The notes below the pieces were generated by a model. The model did no database searches, was not told the origin of the DNA, and worked only from the letters and a program-made list of their open reading frames with translations. Source: Thermoplasmata archaeon (GTDB taxonomy: Archaea > Thermoplasmatota > Thermoplasmata > UBA10834). From it: a DNA stretch of 23,434 nucleotides. Below are positions 7,579 through 15,380 of the stretch, piece by piece. Every line of letters begins with the position of its first letter. Position 1 is the stretch's first letter. Made by a program: the position numbers and the translations under genes. The DNA is taken from contig JALOTO010000017.1 in NCBI GenBank assembly GCA_025457845.1, positions 1 to 23,434 of the forward strand, read 5' to 3'.

Positions 7579-8958
7579 ATGGTCAAGGAGTACCACACGA
7601 TAAGCCAGATCGCAGGACCTCTGGTCTTCGTCAAGAAGACCGAGCCCGTCGGCTACGGCGAGCTCGTCACCATCGCGCTCCCCGACGGCTCCACGAAGAG
7701 GGGGCAGGTCCTGGACACCTCCGACGAGGTCGTGGTCGTCCAGGTCTTCGAGGGGACGGGCGGGATAGACCGGGCGTCGGGGGTCAAGTTCCTCGGCGAG
7801 ACGGTCAAGATGCCCGTCTCGAAGGACATGCTCGGGAGGATACTGTCCGGCTCCGGCGACCCGCTCGACAAGGGCCCGCCCATCGTCCCGGAGAAGCGTC
7901 TGGAGATCATCGGCGCCGCCATCAACCCGTACGCCAGGGACAACCCGCAGGAGTTCATCCAGACCGGCATCTCCTCCATCGACGGCATGAACACCCTCGT
8001 GAGGGGGCAGAAGCTGCCGATCTTCTCAGGCTCCGGCCTGCCGCACAACGACATCGCGCTGCAGATCGCAAGGCAGGCGAAGGTCCTGGGCGAGAAGGAA
8101 GAGTTCGCCGTCGTCTTCGCGGCCATGGGCATAACGAGCGAGGAAGCCCAGTACTTCATGAAGGACTTCGAGAGGACGGGCGCGCTGAAGAAGGCAGTCG
8201 TCTTCCTCAACCTCGCCGACGACCCGGCCATAGAGAGGCTGCTTACGCCCAAGCTGGCCCTCACCACCGCGGAGTACCTCGCGTTCGACCTCGGGATGCA
8301 CGTGCTGGTCATCCTGACCGACCTGACCAACTACTGCGAGGCGTTGAGGCAGATAGGCGCGGCGAGGGAGGAGGTGCCCGCGAGGCGCGGGTATCCGGGG
8401 TACATGTACACCGACCTCGCGAACCTGTACGAGCGCGCAGGCAGGATCAAGGGCAAGCGCGGGTCCATCACGCAGTTCCCCATCCTCTCCATGCCCGGCG
8501 ACGACATCACCCACCCCATCCCCGACCTGACGGGGTACATCACCGAGGGGCAGATCGTCGCGTCGAGGGACCTCCACAGGCAGGGCATCTACCCTCCCGT
8601 CGCGGTGGAGCGTTCCCTGTCCAGGCTCATGGGCCAGGGCATCGGACCCGGCCGCACGAGGGAGGACCACAGGGCCGTCTCCGATCAGCTCTACGCGGCG
8701 TACGCCGAGGGCAGGGACCTGAGGGGCCTCGTGGCCATCGTCGGGAAGGAGGCGCTCTCCGAGCGCGACAGGAAGTTCCTGGACTTCGCCGCCGCCTTCG
8801 AGGACCGGTTCGTCAGGCAGGCCAAGGACGAGGACAGGACCATAGAGCAGACGCTCGACCTCGGCTGGGAGCTGCTGGGCGGCCTGCCGGTGGATTCGCT
8901 CACCAAGATCGACAGGAAGTTCATCGAGAAGTACCACCCGAACCAGAGGAAGAAGTGA
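7579..8958 (+). CDS. atpB: A-type ATP synthase regulatory subunit B
   Basis: Subunit B alternates with A in the A3B3 hexamer and contributes arginine side chains to the catalytic site without having a working P-loop of its own. The 459 residues match the family along their whole length: an N-terminal beta-barrel beginning [14 protein letters not shown], the sequence SGSGLPHND replacing the Walker A motif, [11 protein letters not shown], the [12 protein letters not shown] segment, and the [15 protein letters not shown] region. The start ATG at 7579 follows the A stop by three bases, so translation is probably coupled. Subunit D begins six bases after its stop codon. Confidence 0.97.
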   Translation: MVKEYHTISQIAGPLVFVKKTEPVGYGELVTIALPDGSTKRGQVLDTSDEVVVVQVFEGTGGIDRASGVKFLGETVKMPVSKDMLGRILSGSGDPLDKGPPIVPEKRLEIIGAAINPYARDNPQEFIQTGISSIDGMNTLVRGQKLPIFSGSGLPHNDIALQIARQAKVLGEKEEFAVVFAAMGITSEEAQYFMKDFERTGALKKAVVFLNLADDPAIERLLTPKLALTTAEYLAFDLGMHVLVILTDLTNYCEALRQIGAAREEVPARRGYPGYMYTDLANLYERAGRIKGKRGSITQFPILSMPGDDITHPIPDLTGYITEGQIVASRDLHRQGIYPPVAVERSLSRLMGQGIGPGRTREDHRAVSDQLYAAYAEGRDLRGLVAIVGKEALSERDRKFLDFAAAFEDRFVRQAKDEDRTIEQTLDLGWELLGGLPVDSLTKIDRKFIEKYHPNQRKK

Positions 8959-8964
8959 GATCGG

Positions 8965-9609
8965 ATGCCAAAGCGTGAGATACAGCCGACGAGGTCGGAG
9001 CTCCTCGAGGTCACGAAGAAGATCAAGCTGACCAAGAACGGTCACAAGATCCTCAAGCTGAAGAGGGACGGCCTCATACTGGAGTTCTTCAAGATCCTGG
9101 ACCAGGCGAAGGACCTCAGGACCGAGATCGCGAAGAGGTACCTCGAGGCCCAGGAGCGGATAGTCATCGCGAACGCCGTCGACGGGGTCATAGCCGTCCG
9201 CTCCGCGGCATACGCCCTCACCATACATCCGGAGATAGAGCTCAGGAGCAGGAACCTCATGGGCGTCGTGGTCCCCGAGATCAAGTCGTCGAAGCTCAGC
9301 GCGCCCCTGGACGAACGGGGGTACGGGGTCATAGGCACCTCGCCCCGCATAGACGAGGCGGCCGACGCCTACGAGAAGCTCATGGAGACCGTCGTCAAGG
9401 CCGCCGAGCTGGAGACCACCATGAAGAAGCTCCTCGACGAGATCGAGAGGACCAAGCGGCGGGTCAACGCCCTGGAGTTCAAGGTCCTCCCCGAGCTCGA
9501 GGAGGCGGAGAGGTTCATACGTTTCAGGCTGGAGGAGATGGAGCGGGACAACATCTTCAGGCTGAAGCGCATCAAGGACAAGGCGGCCAAGAGGGCCGCA
9601 GAGGCGTAG
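8965..9609 (+). CDS. atpD: A-type ATP synthase subunit D (central rotor shaft)
   Basis: Subunit D forms the long antiparallel coiled-coil shaft that turns inside A3B3 and transmits torque from the K ring. The 214-residue sequence starts with the well-conserved block IQPTRSELLEVTKKIKLTKN, contains long N- and C-terminal helices (about 10-70 and 130-205) and a central strand-rich segment. The C-terminal tail is basic (Lys/Arg/Ala). Length matches the family. It starts six bases after B and is followed after only three bases by the small membrane protein gene at 9613. Confidence 0.95.
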   Translation: MPKREIQPTRSELLEVTKKIKLTKNGHKILKLKRDGLILEFFKILDQAKDLRTEIAKRYLEAQERIVIANAVDGVIAVRSAAYALTIHPEIELRSRNLMGVVVPEIKSSKLSAPLDERGYGVIGTSPRIDEAADAYEKLMETVVKAAELETTMKKLLDEIERTKRRVNALEFKVLPELEEAERFIRFRLEEMERDNIFRLKRIKDKAAKRAAEA

Positions 9610-9612
9610 CAC

Positions 9613-9741
9613 ATGCCGTGGCTCGAGGACCTGCTGAACGACCGCGAGCGGCTGATGAAGCTCATGTGGGTGGCCGTCTGGGTCAGCATCGGGTTCCTGT
9701 TGATCGGCTACGTCCTGATCGCGATGGACCTGTTCGGCTGA
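9613..9741 (+). CDS. 42-residue single-TM protein at the end of the ATPase operon
   Basis: An ATG three bases after the subunit D stop opens a 42-codon frame ending in TGA. The product begins with a short acidic/amphipathic stretch (MPWLEDLLNDRERLM) and continues into one hydrophobic helix of about 20-22 residues (about 18-39) that ends DLFG. GAGG overlapping the D stop could serve as its ribosome-binding site. Spacing and strand make it the tenth cistron of the ATPase operon. In Methanosarcina an extra small gene, ahaG, occupies the same place after ahaD; whether this is homologous I cannot tell. It could be an assembly factor, a lipid-like plug of the K ring, or an inhibitor. Its function is unknown. 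Confidence 0.7.
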   Translation: MPWLEDLLNDRERLMKLMWVAVWVSIGFLLIGYVLIAMDLFG

Positions 9742-9746
9742 GCCCG

Positions 9747-11156
9747 TCAGGCGACGTCCGAATCCTCGGGAGGCCGTCTCTTTATCGGGATCCCCTTCTT
9801 CGTGAGGAAGGCTCCTCGGACCCTGAGCGCGTGGAGCGAGATGATTGCCCGCTCGGGCGTGTCGACGAGCGGGATGCCCCTGGAGTCCAGGAACTGCTCC
9901 GACTCATGGTCGTAGATGCCCGCGAAGCACGCGACCGTGGGCTTGCCGCTGATCTTGTGGGTTATTGCGATCCACTTGGCGATCTCGTAGATGTTCGTGG
10001 CCGCCTGCCGCGCCGCCACGACCAGTATGCCCTTGACCTCAGGCGCCCTCCCCACGGCAGCCAGGACGTTGGCGTACCTGGCAGTGTCAGCGTCGCCTAT
10101 GATGTCGACCGGGTTCCCCCATGACCAGGTCGGTGGGCACACTTTCCCTATCTCGTCCAGGGTCTCCTTGGACAGCTCCGCGAGCGGCAGGCCGAGGTCG
10201 TTCGCGCAGTCGGTGGCGATGACGCCCATCCCGCCAGCGTTGGTGACGATCGCGATGCCGCCGTCCTCCATGGGCGGCTGGTGGGCGAGGGCCTGGGCCG
10301 CATCGAACAGCTCGGTCATGGTCTTCGCGCGGTAGACCCCTGTCTGCCTGAACGCCGCCTCGTATGCGGAATCAGAGCCGGCCAGCGCGCCAGTGTGCGA
10401 CCGCGCGGCGGCCGCGCCCTTCGCGGTCCTGCCCGACTTCAGGATGACTATCGGCTTCTTCGGAGACGCCTTCTTCAGCGCGGAGAAGAGTGCGGGCCCG
10501 TCCTTCGCCGATTCCATGTATGCTGCTATGCACGTGGACTTCTTGTCCTTGGCGAAGTAGTCCACGAGGGCGGCGTCGTCCACATCGCACTTGTTGCCGA
10601 TGCTGACGAACGCAGAGAACCCGAGCACCTCTCGTATCGAGTGCTCTATCGCTGCCGTGCAGAAAGCCCCGCTCTGAGAGAAGAACGCGATGCTCCCCTT
10701 GTTCGGGGATGTCCTGGCGAACGAGGCGTTCATGTGAGCGTGTGGCGAGATGATGCCCAGGGAGTTCGGTCCGACCAGGCGGATGCCGTACTTCTTCGCC
10801 GTCTCGACCATCTTCGCCTCCCTGGCCCTGCCCTCCTCAGCCCCCTCTGAGAAACCCGCGGAGATGATGATTGCGGCCTTCGTCCCCTTCCTCCCTATCT
10901 GGTCCATTATGTCGGGCACGTGCTGTGCGGGGACGACGACCACGGCGAGGTCGATCTCCCCCGGGCAGTCGAGGATGCTCGGATGACACGGCATCCCGAG
11001 GATGTCCCTGTGGGACGGATTGACGAAGTGGAGTCTCCCCCTGAACCCGTCGCCGAGGAGGTTCTCGATCAGTATGTTCCCGACCTTGCCAGGCGTCGGG
11101 GTGGCCCCGATCACCGCGATGGACTTCGGCTTGAAGAAGGCGTCCAGGTCGTGCAT
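9747..11156 (-). CDS. acdA: Acetyl/acyl-CoA synthetase (ADP-forming), alpha subunit
   Basis: The 469-residue protein resembles the alpha chain of archaeal ADP-forming acyl-CoA synthetases, which convert acyl-CoA, ADP and phosphate to acid, CoA and ATP. An N-terminal CoA-binding Rossmann domain (KPKSIAVIGATPTPGKVGN) is followed by two succinyl-CoA-synthetase-like domains, with FFSQSGAF near 158-165. ARSHTGALAGSD (251-262) holds His254, the expected phosphohistidine. No ATP-grasp (beta) domain is present and no beta gene occurs in the window, so the partner must be elsewhere. ATG at 11156 (MHDLDAFFKPKS) is preferred over an upstream TTG at 11186 that would sit inside an inverted repeat. It lies 46 nt downstream of the DP1 gene on the same strand. 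The substrate (acetyl-, aryl- or branched acyl-CoA) cannot be read from the sequence. Confidence 0.86.
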   Translation of the reverse strand: MHDLDAFFKPKSIAVIGATPTPGKVGNILIENLLGDGFRGRLHFVNPSHRDILGMPCHPSILDCPGEIDLAVVVVPAQHVPDIMDQIGRKGTKAAIIISAGFSEGAEEGRAREAKMVETAKKYGIRLVGPNSLGIISPHAHMNASFARTSPNKGSIAFFSQSGAFCTAAIEHSIREVLGFSAFVSIGNKCDVDDAALVDYFAKDKKSTCIAAYMESAKDGPALFSALKKASPKKPIVILKSGRTAKGAAAARSHTGALAGSDSAYEAAFRQTGVYRAKTMTELFDAAQALAHQPPMEDGGIAIVTNAGGMGVIATDCANDLGLPLAELSKETLDEIGKVCPPTWSWGNPVDIIGDADTARYANVLAAVGRAPEVKGILVVAARQAATNIYEIAKWIAITHKISGKPTVACFAGIYDHESEQFLDSRGIPLVDTPERAIISLHALRVRGAFLTKKGIPIKRRPPEDSDVA

Positions 11157-11169
11157 GCGCGCCGCATCA

Positions 11170-11185
11170 TGATATCGGGATATCA
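11170..11185 (-). promoter_or_regulatory. Inverted repeat upstream of acdA
   Basis: Two 7-nt arms (TGATATC and GATATCA) are separated by two bases, giving a 16-nt A/T-rich dyad centred about 22 nt upstream of the acdA start codon in the short gap after the DP1 gene. It could be a regulator-binding dyad or a promoter element that lets acdA be transcribed separately from polB. I see no second copy in the window. Confidence 0.3.
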
Positions 11186-11202
11186 ACCCTTGGGGAGCGG
11201 GC

Positions 11203-12645
11203 TCAGTACATGAAGTCCTCTACCCACGTCTCCCCGGTCCCGAGGTGCACCATCGGGACCTTCGCGGGGTCTGGGACCTGGTTGTGCATGCGCTGGAACG
11301 AGGTCTGGGACTGCCACGCGGACGCGTTGATGAGCTTGATCCCCCTGTAGTCCGCCGTCGCGCACTTGTGCACGTGCCCGGTGACGAAGATGTTCGGGAC
11401 GGTGTCGATGACCATGTGGTCCTTCTGCTCGGGCGCGAGCGCCGTCCTCTCGCCGTAGACCGGCGCGAGGTGCCTCCTGCGGAGCATCTCCTTCATCGTG
11501 TCGATGGGCGCGGCGTAGGAGAGGTGCCTCGCCCCCGCGATGAAATCGTCGAAGCTCCTCCCGTGGTAGGCGAGGACCGTGCGTCCCTCGACGTCGAGGA
11601 GGCACGGGTTCCCCACGAACATGATGTTGGAGTCGAAGAGCGATTGGATGTCCTTGGGAAGGGCAGGCTGCGGCTCGGCCAGCCTGACCGCGTCGTGGTT
11701 CCCCGGCATCATGACGACCTTGATCCAGTCAGGGATCTGCTTCGCCATCTCGGACAGGGTCTTGTACTGCTCGTAGACGTCCTCGATGAGCAGCTCCTCC
11801 TCTTGGCCGGGGTAGATGCCGATGCCGTCGACGAGGTCTCCTGGCACGACCATGTACTTGATGTCCTTCGCTACGGCGTCCTTCCTGAGCCACTTCGTGA
11901 ACCGCACCCAGTGGTCCGGAAGGAAGGTCGTGCTCCCGACGTGTATGTCGGATACGAATGCGACGATGGACTCCGAATCGTTGGGGGTCATCGCGTTGTT
12001 TATGGCCACCTCGGGCCGGATGATGTCCTTCGCGATCACGAGTTCGCCGTCCTTGCTCCGGACGCCCACGATCCCGAGCACCTCGTCCCTCAGGAAGGCC
12101 TCGTTCGCCTTCATCGTCCCCTTCATCACCAGGACCTGGATCTTGTCGTTCTCGTCCTCGAGCTCGAGCATCGTGTGGCCGTTCTTCGTGGTGTAGATGT
12201 CGTTCAGGATCCCGGCGAACCTCAGGTCGCGCTCTAGCCTCCTGACCTTCGATATCGGGAGCATGCCGGCGAGCTCCCTCCTCTTCGCGAGCATCCGCCT
12301 GAGGGAGGCGTACCTGTCGTTGAAGAGCTTGGCGAAGTCGATGACGTTGCCGACGCAGGTCGAGTCCCCAGTGATGTCCTTGAGGACTCGTATCCCCTCC
12401 CGCCCCTGGGGGGCGGGGTCGGGACCGCGCGCAGCTGCTGCTCGCGGAGCGGCCGCCGGAGCCGTCTGCACGCACGCTGCATACGTGTCGATGTCGGCCT
12501 TGGTCAGGACGAGCGGCCTGTTCGGGTCGGCTAGTATGCGCTCGACGCACGCGTCCGCGTCGGACAGGAGAGAGAGTGCCTCGGCGGCGCCTGGGTCCAC
12601 CAGGATACCCTTCTCTGCCAGGACGCGGGCCGTGCTCCTGCTCAT
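11203..12645 (-). CDS. polB: DNA polymerase II (family D) small subunit DP1
   Basis: DP1 is the small subunit of the archaeal replicative polymerase D and carries the 3'-5' proofreading nuclease. The 480 residues divide into an N-terminal helical region (1-60), an Ala/Pro linker (about 62-82), an OB-fold region (about 95-215) and a calcineurin-like phosphoesterase domain (about 226-465). Active-site motifs are all present: SDIH (Asp233, His235), PGD (Asp270), PGNHD (316-318), YHG (His361) and GHVH (His424, His426). So the nuclease is predicted to be active, as in Mre11-like enzymes. It is toward the short end for the family because the N-terminal linker is small. The large subunit DP2 is not in the window. 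The gene is divergent from the UPF0201 gene, with 53 nt between their starts. Confidence 0.95.
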   Translation of the reverse strand: MSRSTARVLAEKGILVDPGAAEALSLLSDADACVERILADPNRPLVLTKADIDTYAACVQTAPAAAPRAAAARGPDPAPQGREGIRVLKDITGDSTCVGNVIDFAKLFNDRYASLRRMLAKRRELAGMLPISKVRRLERDLRFAGILNDIYTTKNGHTMLELEDENDKIQVLVMKGTMKANEAFLRDEVLGIVGVRSKDGELVIAKDIIRPEVAINNAMTPNDSESIVAFVSDIHVGSTTFLPDHWVRFTKWLRKDAVAKDIKYMVVPGDLVDGIGIYPGQEEELLIEDVYEQYKTLSEMAKQIPDWIKVVMMPGNHDAVRLAEPQPALPKDIQSLFDSNIMFVGNPCLLDVEGRTVLAYHGRSFDDFIAGARHLSYAAPIDTMKEMLRRRHLAPVYGERTALAPEQKDHMVIDTVPNIFVTGHVHKCATADYRGIKLINASAWQSQTSFQRMHNQVPDPAKVPMVHLGTGETWVEDFMY

Positions 12646-12667
12646 GTGCCAGAACCTAGCGCGCAGG

Positions 12668-12680
12668 TCTTTAATATCTT
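12668..12680 (+). promoter_or_regulatory. TATA-like element between polB and the UPF0201 gene
   Basis: TTTAATATCTTTT is the only A/T-rich run in the 53-nt divergent gap. It lies about 25-30 nt upstream of the ATG at 12699, which suggests a leaderless transcript for the UPF0201-TIM barrel pair. The same run could in part serve polB on the other strand. Confidence 0.5.
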
Positions 12681-12698
12681 TTCGGGCATGGCTGGCTC

Positions 12699-13085
12699 AT
12701 GGCCGAGGTACGCGTGACGACCAAGTGCCATCCGACCGAGGACCGAACGAAGGTCGTCGCAGGCATAGCCGCGATCTTCCCGGGGGCGGAGATCCGCGGG
12801 GACGCCGAGATCGAGGCCTCTGCGACCTCACTCGATCATTTCGCTGAGATGATTGCGAGGCAGCAGATCCGGGACGCGGCGCGCGCGGTTCTGAGGCGCA
12901 ACATCGACGGCAACTCCACAGCGTTCACGCTGAACAAGCAGGTCGCGGCCGTTGGCAAGATATCCTTCGCGGAGGAGTCGCACCCGCTCGGGGACATCGA
13001 GGTCACGGTCGTCGACGAGGACATCGAGTCGCTCATCGATAGGATCGCCCCTTCGACGCGGCCGCCCAGGAGGAAGGAGGGATGA
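12699..13085 (+). CDS. UPF0201 family RNA-binding protein
   Basis: The 128-residue product matches the archaeal UPF0201 (PF01877, formerly DUF54) family of predicted RNA-binding proteins, seen in the N-terminal pattern VRVTTKCHPTEDRTKVVAGIA followed by IFPGAEI. The rest alternates strands and helices, with the hallmark stretch RDAARAVLRRNIDGNSTAFTLNKQ. It ends with a basic Arg/Pro/Lys tail (about 119-128). Family members have been suggested to act in RNA processing, but no reaction is established. The gene overlaps the next one by four bases (ATGA), which indicates coupled translation with the TIM-barrel protein. Confidence 0.85.
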   Translation: MAEVRVTTKCHPTEDRTKVVAGIAAIFPGAEIRGDAEIEASATSLDHFAEMIARQQIRDAARAVLRRNIDGNSTAFTLNKQVAAVGKISFAEESHPLGDIEVTVVDEDIESLIDRIAPSTRPPRRKEG

Positions 13086-13840
13086 TAGGCGTCGCGTCCC
13101 CGTCCTTCTGCCGCATACCGTTCCAGACCATGCTCGACGAGGTCTCGAAGCACTTCCGGTTGTGGGAGGTCCTCTCCGAGGGCATGCATATGCTCGGGGG
13201 CGTGAAGGACGGCATACGACACGGCCGTGACTCGCTGGGGATGAGCTTCCAGGTCCACGCACCCATGTCCGACGTGAACATAGGCAGCGTGTATGAGCCG
13301 ATGAGACGGGCGTCGGTCGAGGAGGTCCGGTCGGTCATCTCCCTCTGCAGGGAGCTGGACATCCGCGTCGTCACAGTCCATCCAGGGTTCGTCAACGGGA
13401 TAGCATTCCTGGACAAGTCGCAGGCGTTCGTCAAGACCGTCCAGTCGCTGAAGGAGATCGACATCGCATCGAGGGAGCATTCGGTCACGATCGCGGTGGA
13501 GAACATGCCATCCGGCATCAACGCCACCTGCACGACCGCCCAGGCGCTGTTCGAGGCCGTCGAAGGGACGGAGCTCGGGATCTGTTTCGACATGGGCCAC
13601 GCCAACACGGCTGGCGAGGTCGATGCCATGCTGCGTGGCATAAGGCGCTTCAGGAACGTCCATCTCCACAACAACGATGGTCAGTGGGACCAGCACAACA
13701 GGGTCGACGACGGGACCGCGGACATCGCCAAGGTGGCAGCAGCCCTCAGGTCTTCGTACTCGGGGAACATCATCGTGGAATCGACGGACATCCCGAGCGG
13801 GGTGGAGAGCAAGAAGGTCCTGGACGGGCTCCTAGGATGA
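13082..13840 (+). CDS. Xylose isomerase/endonuclease IV-like TIM-barrel protein
   Basis: The 252-residue sequence is a single TIM barrel of the AP-endonuclease-2/sugar-phosphate-isomerase superfamily (COG1082-like). Likely metal ligands are present in the expected order: His59 (VHAP), His100 (TVHPG), Glu140 (AVENM), Asp170 and His173 (FDMGHAN), His194/His196 (VHLHNN), Asp203/His205 and Glu233 (IVEST). The full ligand set suggests an active metalloenzyme. Both a DNA-repair endonuclease IV-type role and a sugar isomerase/epimerase role fit this fold; the short length and sequence style lean to the latter. Its start overlaps the UPF0201 gene by four bases, and its last nine bases overlap the end of the convergent CPBP protease gene. 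Confidence 0.8.
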   Translation: MIGVASPSFCRIPFQTMLDEVSKHFRLWEVLSEGMHMLGGVKDGIRHGRDSLGMSFQVHAPMSDVNIGSVYEPMRRASVEEVRSVISLCRELDIRVVTVHPGFVNGIAFLDKSQAFVKTVQSLKEIDIASREHSVTIAVENMPSGINATCTTAQALFEAVEGTELGICFDMGHANTAGEVDAMLRGIRRFRNVHLHNNDGQWDQHNRVDDGTADIAKVAAALRSSYSGNIIVESTDIPSGVESKKVLDGLLG

Positions 13841-15196
13841 GTGCCCGCACCTCATGCAGTGGAATTTTCCCTCCGCCCATCGCGCCTGTGTGTGGCCGCA
13901 GATGGGGCACACGTAGCCACCGATTGGGACATGGCTCTGGGTCTGCCATGTCTGGGTACTTCTCTGGCCGTAGGTCGACGGCGGCGGGCCGAGCGGTTCC
14001 GACGCGCGCGCCTCTCCTGGGGCATAGGTGTATCGAAACGGCACTGGTGCCCCGACAAGCTGCGGCCGTTCCTCCAGGTACTTCTTCGCCGTGACGAACT
14101 CGAACATGCGGATTACATAGTATGCGAAGAAGACGAGTCCGAGCCCTGCCCACAGGAGGACCCCGACGACCAACGCGACTGTGAAGCCGATGGAGTCAGG
14201 GAAGACGGTCGTAGGCATGGACATGTAGTCGAAGGCGAAGTGGAGCACGATCGCCGCGGTCAGGCCATGTCTCAGGAACAGGTATCCGAACCCGAGCCCC
14301 GCGACGGCGGACGGGAAGATCTTCCACGCCCCCCAGGCGTCGTAGTGGGCCAGGCCGAACAGGCCGGCCGAGACGATGACGAGGATCGCCTCGGCTAGGC
14401 CGAGCTTGAACCCGCCGCCGAGCAGATACTTGTGTGGCTTCGGGGCCGACCGGTGCCTGAAGATGTCGATGAAGAACAGCGGCACCCCTATCAGGAGGAC
14501 TCGGGCGACGAGCTCCTCCCAGACCGAGGCGTTCGCCAGGCTGAAGAGCAGCTGCCACTCGGAGTTGTCGCCCGTCGGGTCCGACGGCTCGTATCCCGTC
14601 GCCGTCATGAAGAACGCGAGGGCGAGGTCGAAGAAGAGGATGCCGAAGAAGATCCCGCAGACATCGAAGAGCGCGCTGTGGTTCCTCGATTCGGCCTTCA
14701 TGGATACCTCGTCGGTGAATCCCTTGAGGCTGCTCAGGGCGACCCAGCCCACGCTGGCGATGATCGCTGCCACTATGAGCAGGTAGTATGTCTCGAGGGC
14801 GGTTTCGGTGATCGAGAAGAGGGGCGTGAGCAACGGGAGGAGCGCGTAGAGGGTGTAGTGGTAGTTGCCGATCACCGGCAGGACTATCCCCACACCGTAG
14901 ACCAGGACCCCTACGGTCACAAGGAGATACGCGACATAGGTCAGCATGAGGGCCGCCATGACCCCCTTCACGACGACGCGCCACGACGCTCTCTTGCGCG
15001 GCTGGGCGACCATGTGCGGTTGCCACGCGTAGGATGGCACAGGCGGCACGCCGGGGACATTGGCCGTCCATCCGTCCGGCCGCCTCATCGACGGCTTGAT
15101 GGACCCGCAGTTGGGGCAGAACCTGCCTCTTCCTGGTATGCGTGCCCCGCATGCGGTGCAGAACTCGTCCGGTGGCTCTGGTTGAGAACCATCCAT
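13832..15196 (-). CDS. CPBP-family intramembrane metalloprotease with two zinc ribbons
   Basis: The 454-residue protein carries three motifs of the CPBP (Rce1/Abi-like) family: EExxxR at Glu227-Arg232 (EELVAR), GLAHYD with His284, and HFAFD with His319 and Asp323. These form the expected metal-bound active site within eight or so membrane helices (about 75-365). It is framed by zinc ribbons: CTAC...CPNC (Cys13, 16, 27, 30) and CPIC...CMRC (Cys430, 433, 447, 450), joined to the membrane core by Pro-rich linkers. The ATG at 15196 is about 25-33 nt from a TATA box, so the transcript should be leaderless. A GTG at 15220 in frame would fall next to that TATA box and is rejected. CPBP enzymes cleave prenylated or peptide substrates; this one's substrate is unknown. 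Confidence 0.85.
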   Translation of the reverse strand: MDGSQPEPPDEFCTACGARIPGRGRFCPNCGSIKPSMRRPDGWTANVPGVPPVPSYAWQPHMVAQPRKRASWRVVVKGVMAALMLTYVAYLLVTVGVLVYGVGIVLPVIGNYHYTLYALLPLLTPLFSITETALETYYLLIVAAIIASVGWVALSSLKGFTDEVSMKAESRNHSALFDVCGIFFGILFFDLALAFFMTATGYEPSDPTGDNSEWQLLFSLANASVWEELVARVLLIGVPLFFIDIFRHRSAPKPHKYLLGGGFKLGLAEAILVIVSAGLFGLAHYDAWGAWKIFPSAVAGLGFGYLFLRHGLTAAIVLHFAFDYMSMPTTVFPDSIGFTVALVVGVLLWAGLGLVFFAYYVIRMFEFVTAKKYLEERPQLVGAPVPFRYTYAPGEARASEPLGPPPSTYGQRSTQTWQTQSHVPIGGYVCPICGHTQARWAEGKFHCMRCGHSS

Positions 15197-15220
15197 CACG
15201 CCACGCGTTACACTCAGCAC

Positions 15221-15229
15221 GATATATTA
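15221..15229 (-). promoter_or_regulatory. TATA box of the CPBP protease gene
   Basis: GTAATATATC on the minus strand lies 25-33 nt upstream of the ATG at 15196. This is the spacing expected if transcription begins at or next to the start codon. It is used here to choose the start of the protease gene. Confidence 0.6.
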
Positions 15230-15326
15230 CACTATCGTGAGCCTGGTCTTGTCCGTTGTGACGCATGTCACCGCCCCGTCGTCAGTCCCCGGCTCCGCCA
15301 TCGAGCCGGGCGGCGACTCGACGAAC

Positions 15327-15335
15327 ATTTAAATC
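15327..15335 (+). promoter_or_regulatory. TATA box of the small protein gene at 15381
   Basis: ATTTAAATC follows a short A-rich element (CGAAC) that could serve as BRE. It is about 50 nt before the start codon, which leaves a leader of around 25 nt containing a perfect GGAGG at 15368-15372. This combination suggests a well-expressed gene. Confidence 0.6.
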
Positions 15336-15380
15336 GAATCAGAATATTAGTGGGCCGCCTACTCCTTGGAGGCACACCAA

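Noticed and set aside
7572..8978. Plus-strand open frame of 468 codons shifted against subunit B
   Set aside because: It overlaps the whole of subunit B in another frame and yields an Arg/Gly/His-rich product typical of off-frame GC-rich sequence.
8026..9612. Minus-strand open frame of 528 codons across subunits B and D
   Set aside because: It lies entirely antisense to two certain ATPase genes, its product is Arg/Leu/Val/Asp-rich without any family motif, and long antisense frames are expected with this GC-rich third-position bias.
15197..15220. GTG-initiated N-terminal extension of the CPBP protease
   Set aside because: The extension would begin directly beside the TATA box at 15221-15229, upstream of the expected transcription start.
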